From: DATBLY01 sp963705545
GTDB lineage: Bacteria; Actinomycetota; UBA4738; HRBIN12
NCBI GenBank assembly: GCA_963705545.1
Contig: CAVPJX010000001.1
Location: forward strand, 1,240,001-1,304,000
DNA: 64,000 nt
Direction: 5' to 3'
How positions within the stretch are numbered: the first letter of the stretch is position 1; each line of letters begins with the position of its first letter. A model generated the notes under the pieces. That model did not search any database. It was not told the origin of the DNA and saw nothing but the letters and a program-made list of their open reading frames with translations. The translations under genes were made by a program, and so were the position numbers. This document shows, piece by piece, positions 17,658 through 25,778 of this stretch.

Positions 17658-18428
17658 GTGAAGCTGAAGCCGCCGTCGCCGAGCGAGCTGGGCGACCGCA
17701 TCCGGGAGACCGAGGTCTGGAAGTCGATCTTCCGCCCCGGGTCCATCTTCCGGAAGGGCTACAAGGACACGTCGCGCGACCGGGCCCTCGCGACGATGAA
17801 CAACGTTCTGTACCACCTGCACCCCGTGAAGGTGAAGCGGCACGGTCTGAAGCTCACCTACACGTTCTGCCTGGGCGGGCTGTCCTTCTTCCTGTTCATC
17901 CTGCTGACCGTCACGGGGATCTTCCTGATGTTCTTCTACCGGCCGATGGCCGACATCGGCGGCGCCCAGGCCTACACGGACATGCAATCGATCCGGACGT
18001 CGGTCTTCTTCGGCGACCTGGTCCGCAACTTCCACCGATGGGGCGCCCACCTGATGGTCCTGTCGGTGACGCTGCACATGGCGCGGGTCTTCTATACGGG
18101 GGCCTACAAGCCGCCCCGCGAGTTCAACTGGGTCGTCGGCGTGATCCTGTTGTTCCTGACGCTCGGCCTCTCGTTCACCGGCTACCTGCTGCCCTGGGAC
18201 CAGCTCGCGATCTGGGCGGTCACCGTGGGCACGAGCCTCGCGGGGTACTCGCCGTTCATCGCGAAGCAGGCGAACTTCCTGCTGCTGGGCGGCGTGGTCG
18301 TCGGGCCGAACACCCTGCTCCGTTGGTACGTCCTGCACGTGTTGGCGCTGCCGTTCGTCCTGGTGATCTTCCTGGCGGTGCACTTCTGGAGGATCCGCAA
18401 GGACGGCGGCATCTCGGGACCGCTGTAG
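17658..18428 (+). CDS. petB: PetB-like cytochrome b (N-terminal half, four heme-ligand histidines)
   Basis: This 256-residue protein of the split, b6f-type cytochrome b ends in GISGPL, as plastid PetB does. Heme b ligands are His126 and His140 ([15 protein letters not shown]) and His227 and His242. Cys71 in TFCLGG aligns with the PetB cysteine that binds heme ci (cn). The GTG 17658 start, after GGGAGAGGGAG, is preferred over the longer frame that runs into the ferredoxin gene. It oxidises or reduces menaquinone together with the PetD-like and Rieske subunits. Confidence 0.93.
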   Translation: MKLKPPSPSELGDRIRETEVWKSIFRPGSIFRKGYKDTSRDRALATMNNVLYHLHPVKVKRHGLKLTYTFCLGGLSFFLFILLTVTGIFLMFFYRPMADIGGAQAYTDMQSIRTSVFFGDLVRNFHRWGAHLMVLSVTLHMARVFYTGAYKPPREFNWVVGVILLFLTLGLSFTGYLLPWDQLAIWAVTVGTSLAGYSPFIAKQANFLLLGGVVVGPNTLLRWYVLHVLALPFVLVIFLAVHFWRIRKDGGISGPL

Positions 18429-18443
18429 ACGAGAGGGACGGGC

Positions 18444-19289
18444 ATGGCACGCGAGGACACGCCGCTCGACCAGGAGGTCTTCGACAAGACCCTCGAGGCC
18501 GAGCTCGCGAAGGGGTCCGACAAGCGCGTGGCCGAAGGACGCGCGCGTTCGGCCGCCGTGCGGGCGTACAAGGCGGCCCACCCGGAAGAGGCCGAGGCTC
18601 ACGCCGCGCCCGCCGCCGCGGCGACGGCCCCGAGCGATGGCGCCCCGGCGCCCGCCCCGGTGGCGGCCGCGGCACCCGCCGCCGTGGCCGCCGGCCCGGT
18701 CGCGACGGCGGCACCGATGGCCGCACCGGTGGCCGCACCGGTGCGCGAGGCTCCGCTGCCCACCGGCAACCTCCCCACCCCGAAGAAGGGCGCTCCCGAC
18801 AAGCATCGGTTGCTCGCCCTCGTGCCCCCGGAAGGGATCCAGCGCGTCGAGCGCGAGCAGGGCGACCGCGTGAACGTGTGGCCGCACCTGCTCGTCGAGG
18901 AGTTCGTCGCCATGCTGATCATGACGGCGGGGCTCCTGGTGTTCTCCACGTTCCTGAACGCCCCGCTCCGGGAGCTCGCGAACGCGAACCTGACCCCGAA
19001 CCCCTCGAAGGCCCCCTGGTACTTCCTGGGCCTGCAGGAGCTGCTCCGCTACTTCCATCCGATGATCGCCGGGATCACGATCCCGACCTTCATCCTCGTC
19101 GGGCTCGCGGCGGTCCCGTACGTGGACCGCAACCCGAGCACGAAGCCGGGCGACCGCAAGATCGCGCTCACGCTGCTCACGATCCTGTTCATGTTCGGCG
19201 CCACCCTCACGATCATCGGCTGCTTCTTCCGCGGACCGGGCTACAACTTCACGTGGCCGTGGGCCCAAGGGGTGTTCTTCGAGCTATGA
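18444..19289 (+). CDS. petD: PetD-like cytochrome b C-terminal subunit with Ala/Pro-rich extension
   Basis: This 281-residue protein has a charged start, an Ala/Pro-rich linker (about residues 50-105) and then a b6f subunit IV-like part with three helices (about 153-172, 212-230, 245-265). The Qo-site motif normally written PEWY reads APWY at 190-193, followed by FLGLQELLRYFHP. Such variants are typical of menaquinone-using complexes. Its TGA overlaps the Rieske ATG. Confidence 0.92.
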   Translation: MAREDTPLDQEVFDKTLEAELAKGSDKRVAEGRARSAAVRAYKAAHPEEAEAHAAPAAAATAPSDGAPAPAPVAAAAPAAVAAGPVATAAPMAAPVAAPVREAPLPTGNLPTPKKGAPDKHRLLALVPPEGIQRVEREQGDRVNVWPHLLVEEFVAMLIMTAGLLVFSTFLNAPLRELANANLTPNPSKAPWYFLGLQELLRYFHPMIAGITIPTFILVGLAAVPYVDRNPSTKPGDRKIALTLLTILFMFGATLTIIGCFFRGPGYNFTWPWAQGVFFEL

Positions 19290-20005
19290 CGCTCGCCGTC
19301 TCCTCCGGACTGATCGCGGCGATCGTCGTGCTCGTCGTGCTCGATCTGTTCGCGATCGCGTTCGGGCTCTCGTTCGTCCGGGCTCGTCGTGCCCAGGAGG
19401 AGGCGGCGAGGGCGGCGGGGCTGCCGCCCCCGGCGGAGAAGCCCGCACCGGCGCTCTCGCGGCGCGACTTCTTCCGGCGAGGGCTCCTCGTCTCGCTCGT
19501 GGTGTTCGGCGCCCAGTTCGGGGGGGCGTCCCTCGCGTTCATGTGGCCGAACCTGCGGGGAGGCTTCGGCTCGGTGATCAACGCCGGACCGCTCGAGGAC
19601 ATCCAGGCGGAGATCCAGGACACCCAGGCCCCGGTCTACAACGGCGCCGGTCGCTTCTACATCGTGCCGTGGGACGGGAAGGTGACGGCGGACGCCGACT
19701 ACCCCACCGAGGGGGTGACCGCGGACGGCATCATGCCGCTGTACCAGCGTTGCGTGCACCTCGGGTGCCGCGTGCCGTTCTGCGGTTCCTCCAAGTGGTT
19801 CGAGTGTCCCTGCCATGGGTCGAAGTACAACGAGGCCGGCGAGTATCAGCTCGGGCCCGCGCCGCGCGGGATGGACCGATTCAAGATCACCGTGGAGGGC
19901 GGCAACGTGCTGGTCGACACGTCCGAGGTGATCCTCGGACCGCCTCGCGGGACCGACACGATCAGCGAGCCGCCTCAAGGCCCCTTCTGCGTGGCGCCGG
20001 GATAG
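19286..20005 (+). CDS. Rieske iron-sulfur protein of the bc complex
   Basis: This 239-residue protein binds a [2Fe-2S] cluster through CVHLGC (156-161) and CPCHGS (174-179), with the disulfide cysteines of the Rieske fold. It has an extra N-terminal helix (about 8-28) and then a twin-arginine motif SRRDFFRRG before the second helix (about 66-84), so it is probably Tat-dependent. The ATG overlaps the petD-like stop (ATGA), and the longer upstream frame is a shadow. Confidence 0.95.
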   Translation: MTLAVSSGLIAAIVVLVVLDLFAIAFGLSFVRARRAQEEAARAAGLPPPAEKPAPALSRRDFFRRGLLVSLVVFGAQFGGASLAFMWPNLRGGFGSVINAGPLEDIQAEIQDTQAPVYNGAGRFYIVPWDGKVTADADYPTEGVTADGIMPLYQRCVHLGCRVPFCGSSKWFECPCHGSKYNEAGEYQLGPAPRGMDRFKITVEGGNVLVDTSEVILGPPRGTDTISEPPQGPFCVAPG

Positions 20006-20021
20006 GGGGACGACCGAGAAC

Positions 20022-20759
20022 ATGCTGGCGCTCTCGGACACCGCGGGGGTGGTGCTGCTCGTCCTCGGTGGCATCTTCGTGGTGGCCGCAGGCGGTGCGC
20101 TCCTGCTCCGCAGCCGGGCACGGAAGGAAGCGACCACCGACATCCCGCACGGGATGCGGCCCGGCCCCTCGGACCCGGCCCTCGAGACCCCGCTCCTGCA
20201 GAAGGCGCAGGGCTGGGGTCTCGTCCTGGTGACGTTCTTCGTCGTGTGGCTCCCGATCTACTGGCTCGCGGAGCCAAGCGCGAACCTGAAGCAAGAGGAG
20301 GAGCTGAAGACGCAGGCGATCGCCCGCGGCGAGCTCGCCGTGCAGCTCTTCTCCGAGGAGAACCAGCTGGGGGTGGGCTGCGTCCGCTGCCACGGACCCG
20401 AGCTCCGCGGCGGCGTGATCACGGCCGGCTCGAACCCCGACGGGACCCCCGCCTACGCCTACCCTCCGGACCTGACGAACCTCTGCGCGGGCCCGTTCGG
20501 CAGCCCGCCGCACAACGCGATCACCTCGACCCAGGACATCTACCAGGTGATCATGCAGGGCCGGAACGCGATGCCGTCGTGGAGCATCAGGTACCAGGGC
20601 GCGCTCGATGACCAGCAGATCAACGACCTCGTGAACTATCTCGTCGCGATGAGCTCCGAGAACGTCCCCTTCGAGGACAACGTCTGCCTCAACCCCGAGG
20701 CCTCCGCGCGCGCGGTGGAACAAGCGACCGCGGCCGGCACGGTGCTGGAGCGTCCCTGA
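20022..20759 (+). CDS. Membrane-anchored monoheme cytochrome c of the bc complex
   Basis: This 245-residue protein has two hydrophobic helices (about 8-29 and 65-84) and a C-terminal cytochrome c domain with CVRCH at 120-124 and a probable axial methionine in GRNAMPSW. It would take electrons from the Rieske protein and hand them to the cytochrome c domain of CtaC. It lies 16 nt after the Rieske gene and overlaps the next gene by one base (TGATG). Confidence 0.92.
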   Translation: MLALSDTAGVVLLVLGGIFVVAAGGALLLRSRARKEATTDIPHGMRPGPSDPALETPLLQKAQGWGLVLVTFFVVWLPIYWLAEPSANLKQEEELKTQAIARGELAVQLFSEENQLGVGCVRCHGPELRGGVITAGSNPDGTPAYAYPPDLTNLCAGPFGSPPHNAITSTQDIYQVIMQGRNAMPSWSIRYQGALDDQQINDLVNYLVAMSSENVPFEDNVCLNPEASARAVEQATAAGTVLERP

Positions 20760-21496
20760 TGGAAGCGCATAGCTGCCTGTTCTGGGCGATCGAGTGCGGG
20801 ACCCTCGTCAAGGGGATCGGGGTCACGCTCGCCGCCTTCACCCTGTTCGTGGGGAGCGTCTACCTCCTGCTCACGTTCGTCCTGGGTCGGTGGATGGGGT
20901 ACCTCGTCCTGATGGTCTCGTTCTCGGGTTGGATGATCATGTTCTCGGCGCTGTGGCTGTTCGGGTTCTGGTCGCAGGGCCTCGAGACGCCGACCAACCT
21001 CGGGCCACGCGGCTCGGAGCCGGCTTGGGTCGTGTTGGAGGGCGGACTCGGCACCGCCTCCGAGGCGTACGACGCGTTCGCGGAGTACCCGGCGGGACCC
21101 TGGGAAGCGCCGACGGAGGCCCAGATCGCCTCGGTCCAGTCGGTCTCCGGGGCCGCGCAGTCGTTCCTCGCCGAGCAGGCGAACGAGGAGCTTGGGCTCG
21201 AGGAGGGTGACCCGACCGCGGTGACCGGCACGCAGTTCGTGATCGACTCGATCATGTTCGCCCCCGAGGACGGAACGTCGCTCGCGGTCGTGCAGGCGCA
21301 CTTCTCAGGCGGCGGCCCCGTGGTGACCGTCTCGCTGTATCACGACTCGGGAAGCGTCCCGCGCTACTCGTACATGTTCCTGGTGGGGTCGATCCTGCTG
21401 TTCCTGATCCACCTGCCGTTGCTCGATCGCGCCGAGAAGAAGCGCAAGGCGTTCCTCACGGGCGGCACGGCGCCGGCCTGGTACGGTCCGGCCTGA
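20759..21496 (+). CDS. Membrane protein of the bc operon, unknown function
   Basis: This 245-residue protein has two N-terminal helices (about 19-41 and 45-70), an extracytoplasmic region of about 130 residues without cysteines, and a C-terminal helix (about 207-225) with a basic tail. I do not recognise a family. The 1-nt overlap with the cytochrome c gene argues that it belongs to the complex or its assembly. Confidence 0.8.
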   Translation: MEAHSCLFWAIECGTLVKGIGVTLAAFTLFVGSVYLLLTFVLGRWMGYLVLMVSFSGWMIMFSALWLFGFWSQGLETPTNLGPRGSEPAWVVLEGGLGTASEAYDAFAEYPAGPWEAPTEAQIASVQSVSGAAQSFLAEQANEELGLEEGDPTAVTGTQFVIDSIMFAPEDGTSLAVVQAHFSGGGPVVTVSLYHDSGSVPRYSYMFLVGSILLFLIHLPLLDRAEKKRKAFLTGGTAPAWYGPA

Positions 21497-21513
21497 CCGA
21501 AGGGAGGGAAACG

Positions 21514-21627
21514 ATGATCGGAGCCATCGAAGTTCCCCTCCTCGATCAGGGGAGCGTCCAGTTCATCCTGATGGTCGTGATGCTCGTCGCGGTGCTGTTC
21601 CTCATGTGGATCTCGATCCCGAAGTAG
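21514..21627 (+). CDS. 37-residue single-helix microprotein at the end of the bc operon
   Basis: This very short gene begins at ATG 21514, 7 nt after a strong AGGGAGGG ribosome-binding site, and ends with TAG at 21625-21627. The product has a short polar start (MIGAIEVPLLDQGS), one hydrophobic helix of about 20 residues and ends WISIPK. Small single-helix subunits are common in cytochrome bc and oxidase complexes, so a structural subunit is plausible. Its last 26 nt overlap the 3' end of the convergent rex. Confidence 0.72.
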   Translation: MIGAIEVPLLDQGSVQFILMVVMLVAVLFLMWISIPK

Positions 21628-22327
21628 CGACGCTCCCCGTCCCCCTCTGGCCCCGTCGCTTGACCTCCGCGAGCGCCGCGTTGCGCTGCTCGTAGAAGGC
21701 CAGGATCTGCAGTTCGATCGCCAGGTCGACCTTGCGCACCGACACGCCCTCGGGCACCGAGATCACGGCCGGGGCGAAGTTCAGGATCGAGCGGACGCCC
21801 GCGGCGACGAGGCGGTCGGCGACGTCTTGGACGGCACCCGCCGGGGTCGCGATCACGCCGATCGCGATCCGGTGGCGCCGCACGAGCTGGGACAGCTCGT
21901 CCACGTGCCGGACCGACAGATCGCCGACCCGCTCCCCCACCTTGGCCGCGTCGCTGTCCACGAGCGCGGCCACGCTGAACCCCCGTTCCGGGAAGCCCTT
22001 GTAGTTCGCGAGCGCGTGCCCGAGGTTCCCGATCCCGACGATCACGATCGGCCAGTCCTGCGTCAGCCCGAGGACCCGGCGGACCTGGTGGATGAGGTAG
22101 GCCACGTCGTAGCCGACCCCGCGCGTCCCGTACGAGCCGAGATGGGAGAGGTCCTTGCGGACCTTGGCCGAGTTCACGCCGGCCGCCTCCGCGAGGGCCT
22201 CGGACGAGACCGTCTGGACGCCGGACTCGGCCAGGTCCACCAGCGCGCGCAGGTAGACGGGCAGCCGTCCGACGGTGGCCTCCGGGATCGGCCCGCGCCC
22301 CTGCTCCGACCGCGAGCCCCGCTGCAT
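21602..22327 (-). CDS. rex: Redox-sensing transcriptional repressor Rex
   Basis: This 241-residue repressor has an N-terminal winged helix (PEATVGRLPVYLRALVDLAE, VNSAKVRKDLSHLGSYGTRG) and a Rossmann domain with VGIGNLGHALANY that reads the NADH/NAD+ ratio. In actinobacteria Rex represses respiratory genes when NADH is low and releases them when NADH rises. Operator-like sites lie before menJ-nuo and before the bc operon in this window. The C-terminal end overlaps the microprotein gene tail to tail. Confidence 0.95.
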   Translation of the reverse strand: MQRGSRSEQGRGPIPEATVGRLPVYLRALVDLAESGVQTVSSEALAEAAGVNSAKVRKDLSHLGSYGTRGVGYDVAYLIHQVRRVLGLTQDWPIVIVGIGNLGHALANYKGFPERGFSVAALVDSDAAKVGERVGDLSVRHVDELSQLVRRHRIAIGVIATPAGAVQDVADRLVAAGVRSILNFAPAVISVPEGVSVRKVDLAIELQILAFYEQRNAALAEVKRRGQRGTGSVATSGSRST

Positions 22328-22365
22328 GGCAGGAGCCTAGTGCCCGTCGCGGCCCGTTCTCAAGT

Positions 22366-22605
22366 TCACAAGCGCCCCGCCACCTCGGCGGCGAACGCCG
22401 ACGGGTCGACCGCGAGCTCGAACCGCTCCTCGCCGTCGATCAGGACGACCGGGACCCGGATGCCGTAGGCGAGCTCGAGCGCGTCGTCGGACTCGACGTT
22501 CACTTCGACGAGCTCGAACCCCGACCGGGCCCGCGCGCCCTCGATCACGGCGCGGGCCTCGTCGCAGAGGTGACAGCCCGGCCGCGAGTACAGCAGCACC
22601 TGCAT
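22366..22605 (-). CDS. Glutaredoxin-like protein
   Basis: This 79-residue protein of the thioredoxin fold has the active site YSRPGCHLCDEA near the N-terminus and a cis-proline IRVPVVLIDGEE. It resembles the small glutaredoxin-family proteins (DUF836) often found beside rex in actinobacteria. It is upstream of rex on the same strand (38-nt gap), so the two may be cotranscribed. A TTGTGAA half-site lies in the gap. Confidence 0.85.
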   Translation of the reverse strand: MQVLLYSRPGCHLCDEARAVIEGARARSGFELVEVNVESDDALELAYGIRVPVVLIDGEERFELAVDPSAFAAEVAGRL

Positions 22606-22656
22606 GCGGCGATGCTACCCACGGACCGCCCGGCCGCGCCTGATAGAACAGGGGCC

Positions 22657-23223
22657 GTGGCCGACCTGGACGTCGAGGACCTGGAGCTGCACCGCCGGCT
22701 GAACGATGGGGACCGCGAGGCGTTCGACGAGCTGTACCGGCGGTACTCGCCGACGGCCTACGGCCTCGCGTACCGGCTCACGGGACAGCAGATCCTGGCC
22801 CAGGACGTCGTCCACGACGCGTTCATGGCCCTGTGGCGCGCGCCGGAGGCGTACGACCCGGCCCGGGGCGCGTTCCGGACCTTCTTCCTCTCGCTGGTCC
22901 ACCATCGCGCCGTGGACACGGTCCGTCGCGAGGAACGGATGCGCAAACGGACCGAGCGCGCGGCGAACCTCGAGCCCTTCGTCGGCGAAGACGTAGCGGA
23001 AGGGGTGGTCGACCTCGCCGCGATCGGCGAGCGTCGCCGTGAGGTCCGCGAGGCACTCACGACCCTCCCGCCGGAGCAGCGGCAGGTGTTGGAGATGGCC
23101 TACTTCGACGGCAAGACCCAGGCGACGATCGCCGACGAGATCGGCATCCCGCTCGGGACCGTGAAGACGAGGACCCTGGCGGCCATGCGGAAGCTCCGCC
23201 GGGCCCTCTATCGGGAGGACTGA
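22657..23223 (+). CDS. ECF RNA polymerase sigma factor (SigK-like)
   Basis: This 188-residue sigma factor has region 2 (DELYRRYSPTAYGLAYRLTG, AQDVVHDAFMALWRAPEAYDPARGAFRTFF) and region 4 (LTTLPPEQRQVLEMAYFDGKTQATIADEIGIPLGTVKTR). The GTG at 22657 is chosen because it starts just before region 2; a longer frame overlaps the divergent glutaredoxin-like gene. It is followed without a gap by its anti-sigma gene, the usual SigK/RskA-like arrangement. Confidence 0.93.
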   Translation: MADLDVEDLELHRRLNDGDREAFDELYRRYSPTAYGLAYRLTGQQILAQDVVHDAFMALWRAPEAYDPARGAFRTFFLSLVHHRAVDTVRREERMRKRTERAANLEPFVGEDVAEGVVDLAAIGERRREVREALTTLPPEQRQVLEMAYFDGKTQATIADEIGIPLGTVKTRTLAAMRKLRRALYRED

Positions 23224-23934
23224 GTGGTCGAGCCCCACGACGAGATCGAGGCCCTGCTTGCCGGGTACGTGCTGCGCGGCCTGTCCGGGCCCGACGCCGC
23301 CCGGGCCGACGGCCTGCTCTCCGATCACGTCCCCACCTGCGCGGCGTGCCGTGATTCGCTCGCTCGGTTCCAGGGCATCACCGCCGAGCTCGCGTTCGTC
23401 GCCGAACCGCTGCCTCCGCCCGACCTCCTCCTCACCCGCCTCCACCGAGAGCTCCGGCCGCGCTCGCGGCGGCAGGGACCGGTCCGGATCCTCGCGGTCG
23501 CGGCCGGGTTCGTCGCCGTCGTGGGCCTCACGGGGCTCACGGTCTCGCAGGGGATGCGGGCGGGCGGGCTCCAGGAGCGGGCGAACCACCTGTCGAACAT
23601 GCTGGACCTGGCGAGCCAACCCGACGCCCAGGTGACGTCGCTGTCCGGGACCTCCTCCCCCGCCCCACTCACCGAGATCGCCGCGCCCGGGACGGAGGTC
23701 TTCTACCTCTTCGGTCGGAACGTCCCGTCGCCGCCGCCCGGCGAGGTCTATCGCGTCTGGCTCGTCTCGGGCGACACGTCGACGCCGGTGGGCGAGTTCC
23801 GTCCGGACGACGGGCTCGTGGCGATCCGGCTCGCCTTCGACCCCACGCGGTTCGACGAGATCCTGATCACCGTCGAGCCCGAGGCCTCGGAGCCCGGCAC
23901 CCCGGCCGACGTGGTCTGGCGCGCGGCCAGCTGA
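23224..23934 (+). CDS. Anti-sigma factor with zinc-finger-like N-terminus and RskA domain
   Basis: This 236-residue protein starts (GTG) immediately after the sigma factor stop. The N-terminal part has the anti-sigma signature HVPTCAACRDSL, one helix follows at about 82-102, and the extracytoplasmic part from about 155 (EVYRVWLVSGDTSTPVGEF, DEILITVEPEASEPGTP) is of the RskA family. It should hold the neighbouring sigma factor inactive and release it on a membrane-transmitted signal. Confidence 0.9.
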   Translation: MVEPHDEIEALLAGYVLRGLSGPDAARADGLLSDHVPTCAACRDSLARFQGITAELAFVAEPLPPPDLLLTRLHRELRPRSRRQGPVRILAVAAGFVAVVGLTGLTVSQGMRAGGLQERANHLSNMLDLASQPDAQVTSLSGTSSPAPLTEIAAPGTEVFYLFGRNVPSPPPGEVYRVWLVSGDTSTPVGEFRPDDGLVAIRLAFDPTRFDEILITVEPEASEPGTPADVVWRAAS

Positions 23935-23950
23935 GCCTGCTCGACCGACG

Positions 23951-24652
23951 TCATCCCGGGGACGTCGCCGTCGCGGGCATCCCGGCGGACCGGGAGGCCC
24001 GCAGGAACCCCAGGAACATCACGACGATCCCCACCGACAGCGCGACCGAGAACCCCAGGAGGTTGCCGAGCGCGGCGAACGCCGAGCCGAACCCCGCGAT
24101 CACGGTCGCACCGACCACGATCAGCAGCGTCCCGACGAAGCGGTCCCGGAGCTCTGGTCGGCCGCGCATCCGCCACGCTGACCAGAGCGCGCCCCCGACG
24201 AGGATCAGGTACGAGGGGATCGAGATCAGCTGCGGCAGCCGGTGCGCGGCCGTCCCGTCGCCGAACACCTCCTTGCCCGACGGCAGGGACTCGCCGAGCG
24301 GGGCCACCGCGTAGGTCGCCTCCCTCATCACGACGAGGACCGCGATCGTGACCGCGAGCAGGGATGCCCAGACCGCGATCGTGACGTCGCGCCGGGGCGC
24401 GAGGAGCTGGATCTCGCCGCCGGCGAGGAACGGGACGTTCAGGACCGCGCCGAAGATCCAGTAGATCTCGAAGCCGGTGCTGGTCCAGCCGTTCAGGGCT
24501 CCGAACGCGACCACGCCGGAGGCGGCCGCGTACATCGCGAGCGCGATCGCCCACGCGAGCTGATACGGCCGGCGACGATCGAGGTACGCCCGCGCGAGCA
24601 TCGTCGCGAAGACGGCTGCGACGACGGCCGCCACGAGCGGGAAGACCCACAT
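23951..24652 (-). CDS. Seven-helix membrane protein, unknown function
   Basis: This 233-residue protein is almost wholly hydrophobic, with about seven helices and short loops; a polar loop (GESLPSGKEVFGDGTAAHRLPQ) sits between helices 4 and 5. I do not recognise the family with certainty. ATG 24652 is chosen because upstream codons in the same frame lack coding character and overlap the divergent isomerase gene. It is convergent with the anti-sigma gene. Confidence 0.75.
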   Translation of the reverse strand: MWVFPLVAAVVAAVFATMLARAYLDRRRPYQLAWAIALAMYAAASGVVAFGALNGWTSTGFEIYWIFGAVLNVPFLAGGEIQLLAPRRDVTIAVWASLLAVTIAVLVVMREATYAVAPLGESLPSGKEVFGDGTAAHRLPQLISIPSYLILVGGALWSAWRMRGRPELRDRFVGTLLIVVGATVIAGFGSAFAALGNLLGFSVALSVGIVVMFLGFLRASRSAGMPATATSPG

Positions 24653-24788
24653 GCGGCCAGGATACGTGCGAACGACCGAGGACCGATGGGCGAGCGATCC
24701 GGCCGTTCGGGCCCAGTTGTGGCTAGGTCGTGACGATCCGCGCGGGGGTCTTGGCGTGCCCCCGATGGACCCCGTACGATCGGCTGGC

Positions 24789-25583
24789 ATGCCTTCCCCG
24801 CCAGTCATCTTCTCAACGGCGGCTCTCTTCGGCCGACCGCTCGAGCACACCCTCCGGACGGCGGCCGAGGCCGGGTTCGAAGGGGTTGAGGTGATGGTCA
24901 CGCGCGACCCCGCGAGCCAGGATCCGCGGGAGATGCGCCGCCTGGCCGACCGATACGGCTTGGCGATCGGCGCGCTGCACGCGCCCTGCCTGCTGGTCAC
25001 GCGCCCGGTGTGGGGCGTGGACCCGGTCGGCAAGATCGACCGATCCGTCGCGGTCGCCGAGGACGCGGGCATCCCGCTCGTCGTCGTCCACCCCCCGTAC
25101 CGCTGGCAGCGGCACTACCGGCGTTGGCTCGACGACTCACTCCCGCAGCTGAGTGCCACGAGCGGGATCACGGTCGCCGTCGAGAACATGTTCCCGGTGC
25201 ACGTCGCGGGGCGACCGCTCATCTTCCACGCGAACCAGGACCTGGACGCGCTCGTAGGGCTCCCGGACCTCGTGCTCGACACGAGCCACGCCGCGGTGGC
25301 CGCGCACGACCTGCTCGCCGTTCGCCGGCGTCTGAACGGACGACTCCGTCACGTGCACCTGTCCGACAACGCGGGCAGGGGCTGGGATTCCCACCTGCCA
25401 CCCGGCGACGGCGTGCTCCCGATCGACGCGTTCCTGGACGAGCTGGCCGACGACGGCTACGCCGGAGCGGTCTCGCTCGAGGTGGACCTGCGCCGCCACC
25501 TCGCCGACCGCGCGGAGCTCCTGCGCGTGATGACCGCGATGCGCGAGCGCTGCGAACGACGGCTGCTCCCGCTCGCCGCGTGA
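24789..25583 (+). CDS. Sugar phosphate isomerase/epimerase (xylose isomerase-like TIM barrel)
   Basis: This 264-residue protein of the AP endonuclease 2 superfamily has metal-binding motifs typical of the barrel: GFEGVEVMV, LVVVHPP, ITVAVENM, DLVLDTSHAAV, LRHVHLSDN with a PPGDG loop, and AVSLEVDL. The substrate cannot be told. ATG 24789 is preferred, though ATG 24765 in the same frame is possible. The 136 nt between it and the divergent membrane gene hold no other feature that I can see. Confidence 0.8.
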   Translation: MPSPPVIFSTAALFGRPLEHTLRTAAEAGFEGVEVMVTRDPASQDPREMRRLADRYGLAIGALHAPCLLVTRPVWGVDPVGKIDRSVAVAEDAGIPLVVVHPPYRWQRHYRRWLDDSLPQLSATSGITVAVENMFPVHVAGRPLIFHANQDLDALVGLPDLVLDTSHAAVAAHDLLAVRRRLNGRLRHVHLSDNAGRGWDSHLPPGDGVLPIDAFLDELADDGYAGAVSLEVDLRRHLADRAELLRVMTAMRERCERRLLPLAA

Positions 25584-25619
25584 ACCGGCGGCGTCGGGCG
25601 CGCTGCTAGCCTCCTCGCC

Positions 25620-25778
25620 GTGCGACGTCCCACGCTGGTCATGATCATCGTGCTGTTCGTGGTGCTCGCCGGCGCCGCGATCGCCCAGATCGTGATCGCG
25701 TCCGGCGACCAGCCCGCGTATCAGGGCCCGATGAGCCCCGGCCAGTTGCCGAGCGTCTCGGCGACTCCGACCCCTTAG
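25620..25778 (+). CDS. Small single-helix protein (52 residues)
   Basis: The open frame begins at GTG 25620 and ends at TAG 25778. The product has a basic start (VRRPTLV), one helix (about 7-27) and a Ser/Pro-rich extracytoplasmic tail. It lies downstream of the isomerase gene and overlaps the stop codon of the convergent SAM hydrolase gene by 4 nt. No family is recognised. The tidy gene ends and the helix support it, but no ribosome-binding site is strong. Confidence 0.45.
   Translation: MRRPTLVMIIVLFVVLAGAAIAQIVIASGDQPAYQGPMSPGQLPSVSATPTP

Noticed and set aside
17388..19268. 626-codon minus-strand frame over the cytochrome b genes
   Set aside because: It is antisense to the PetB/PetD-like genes and has no family signature.
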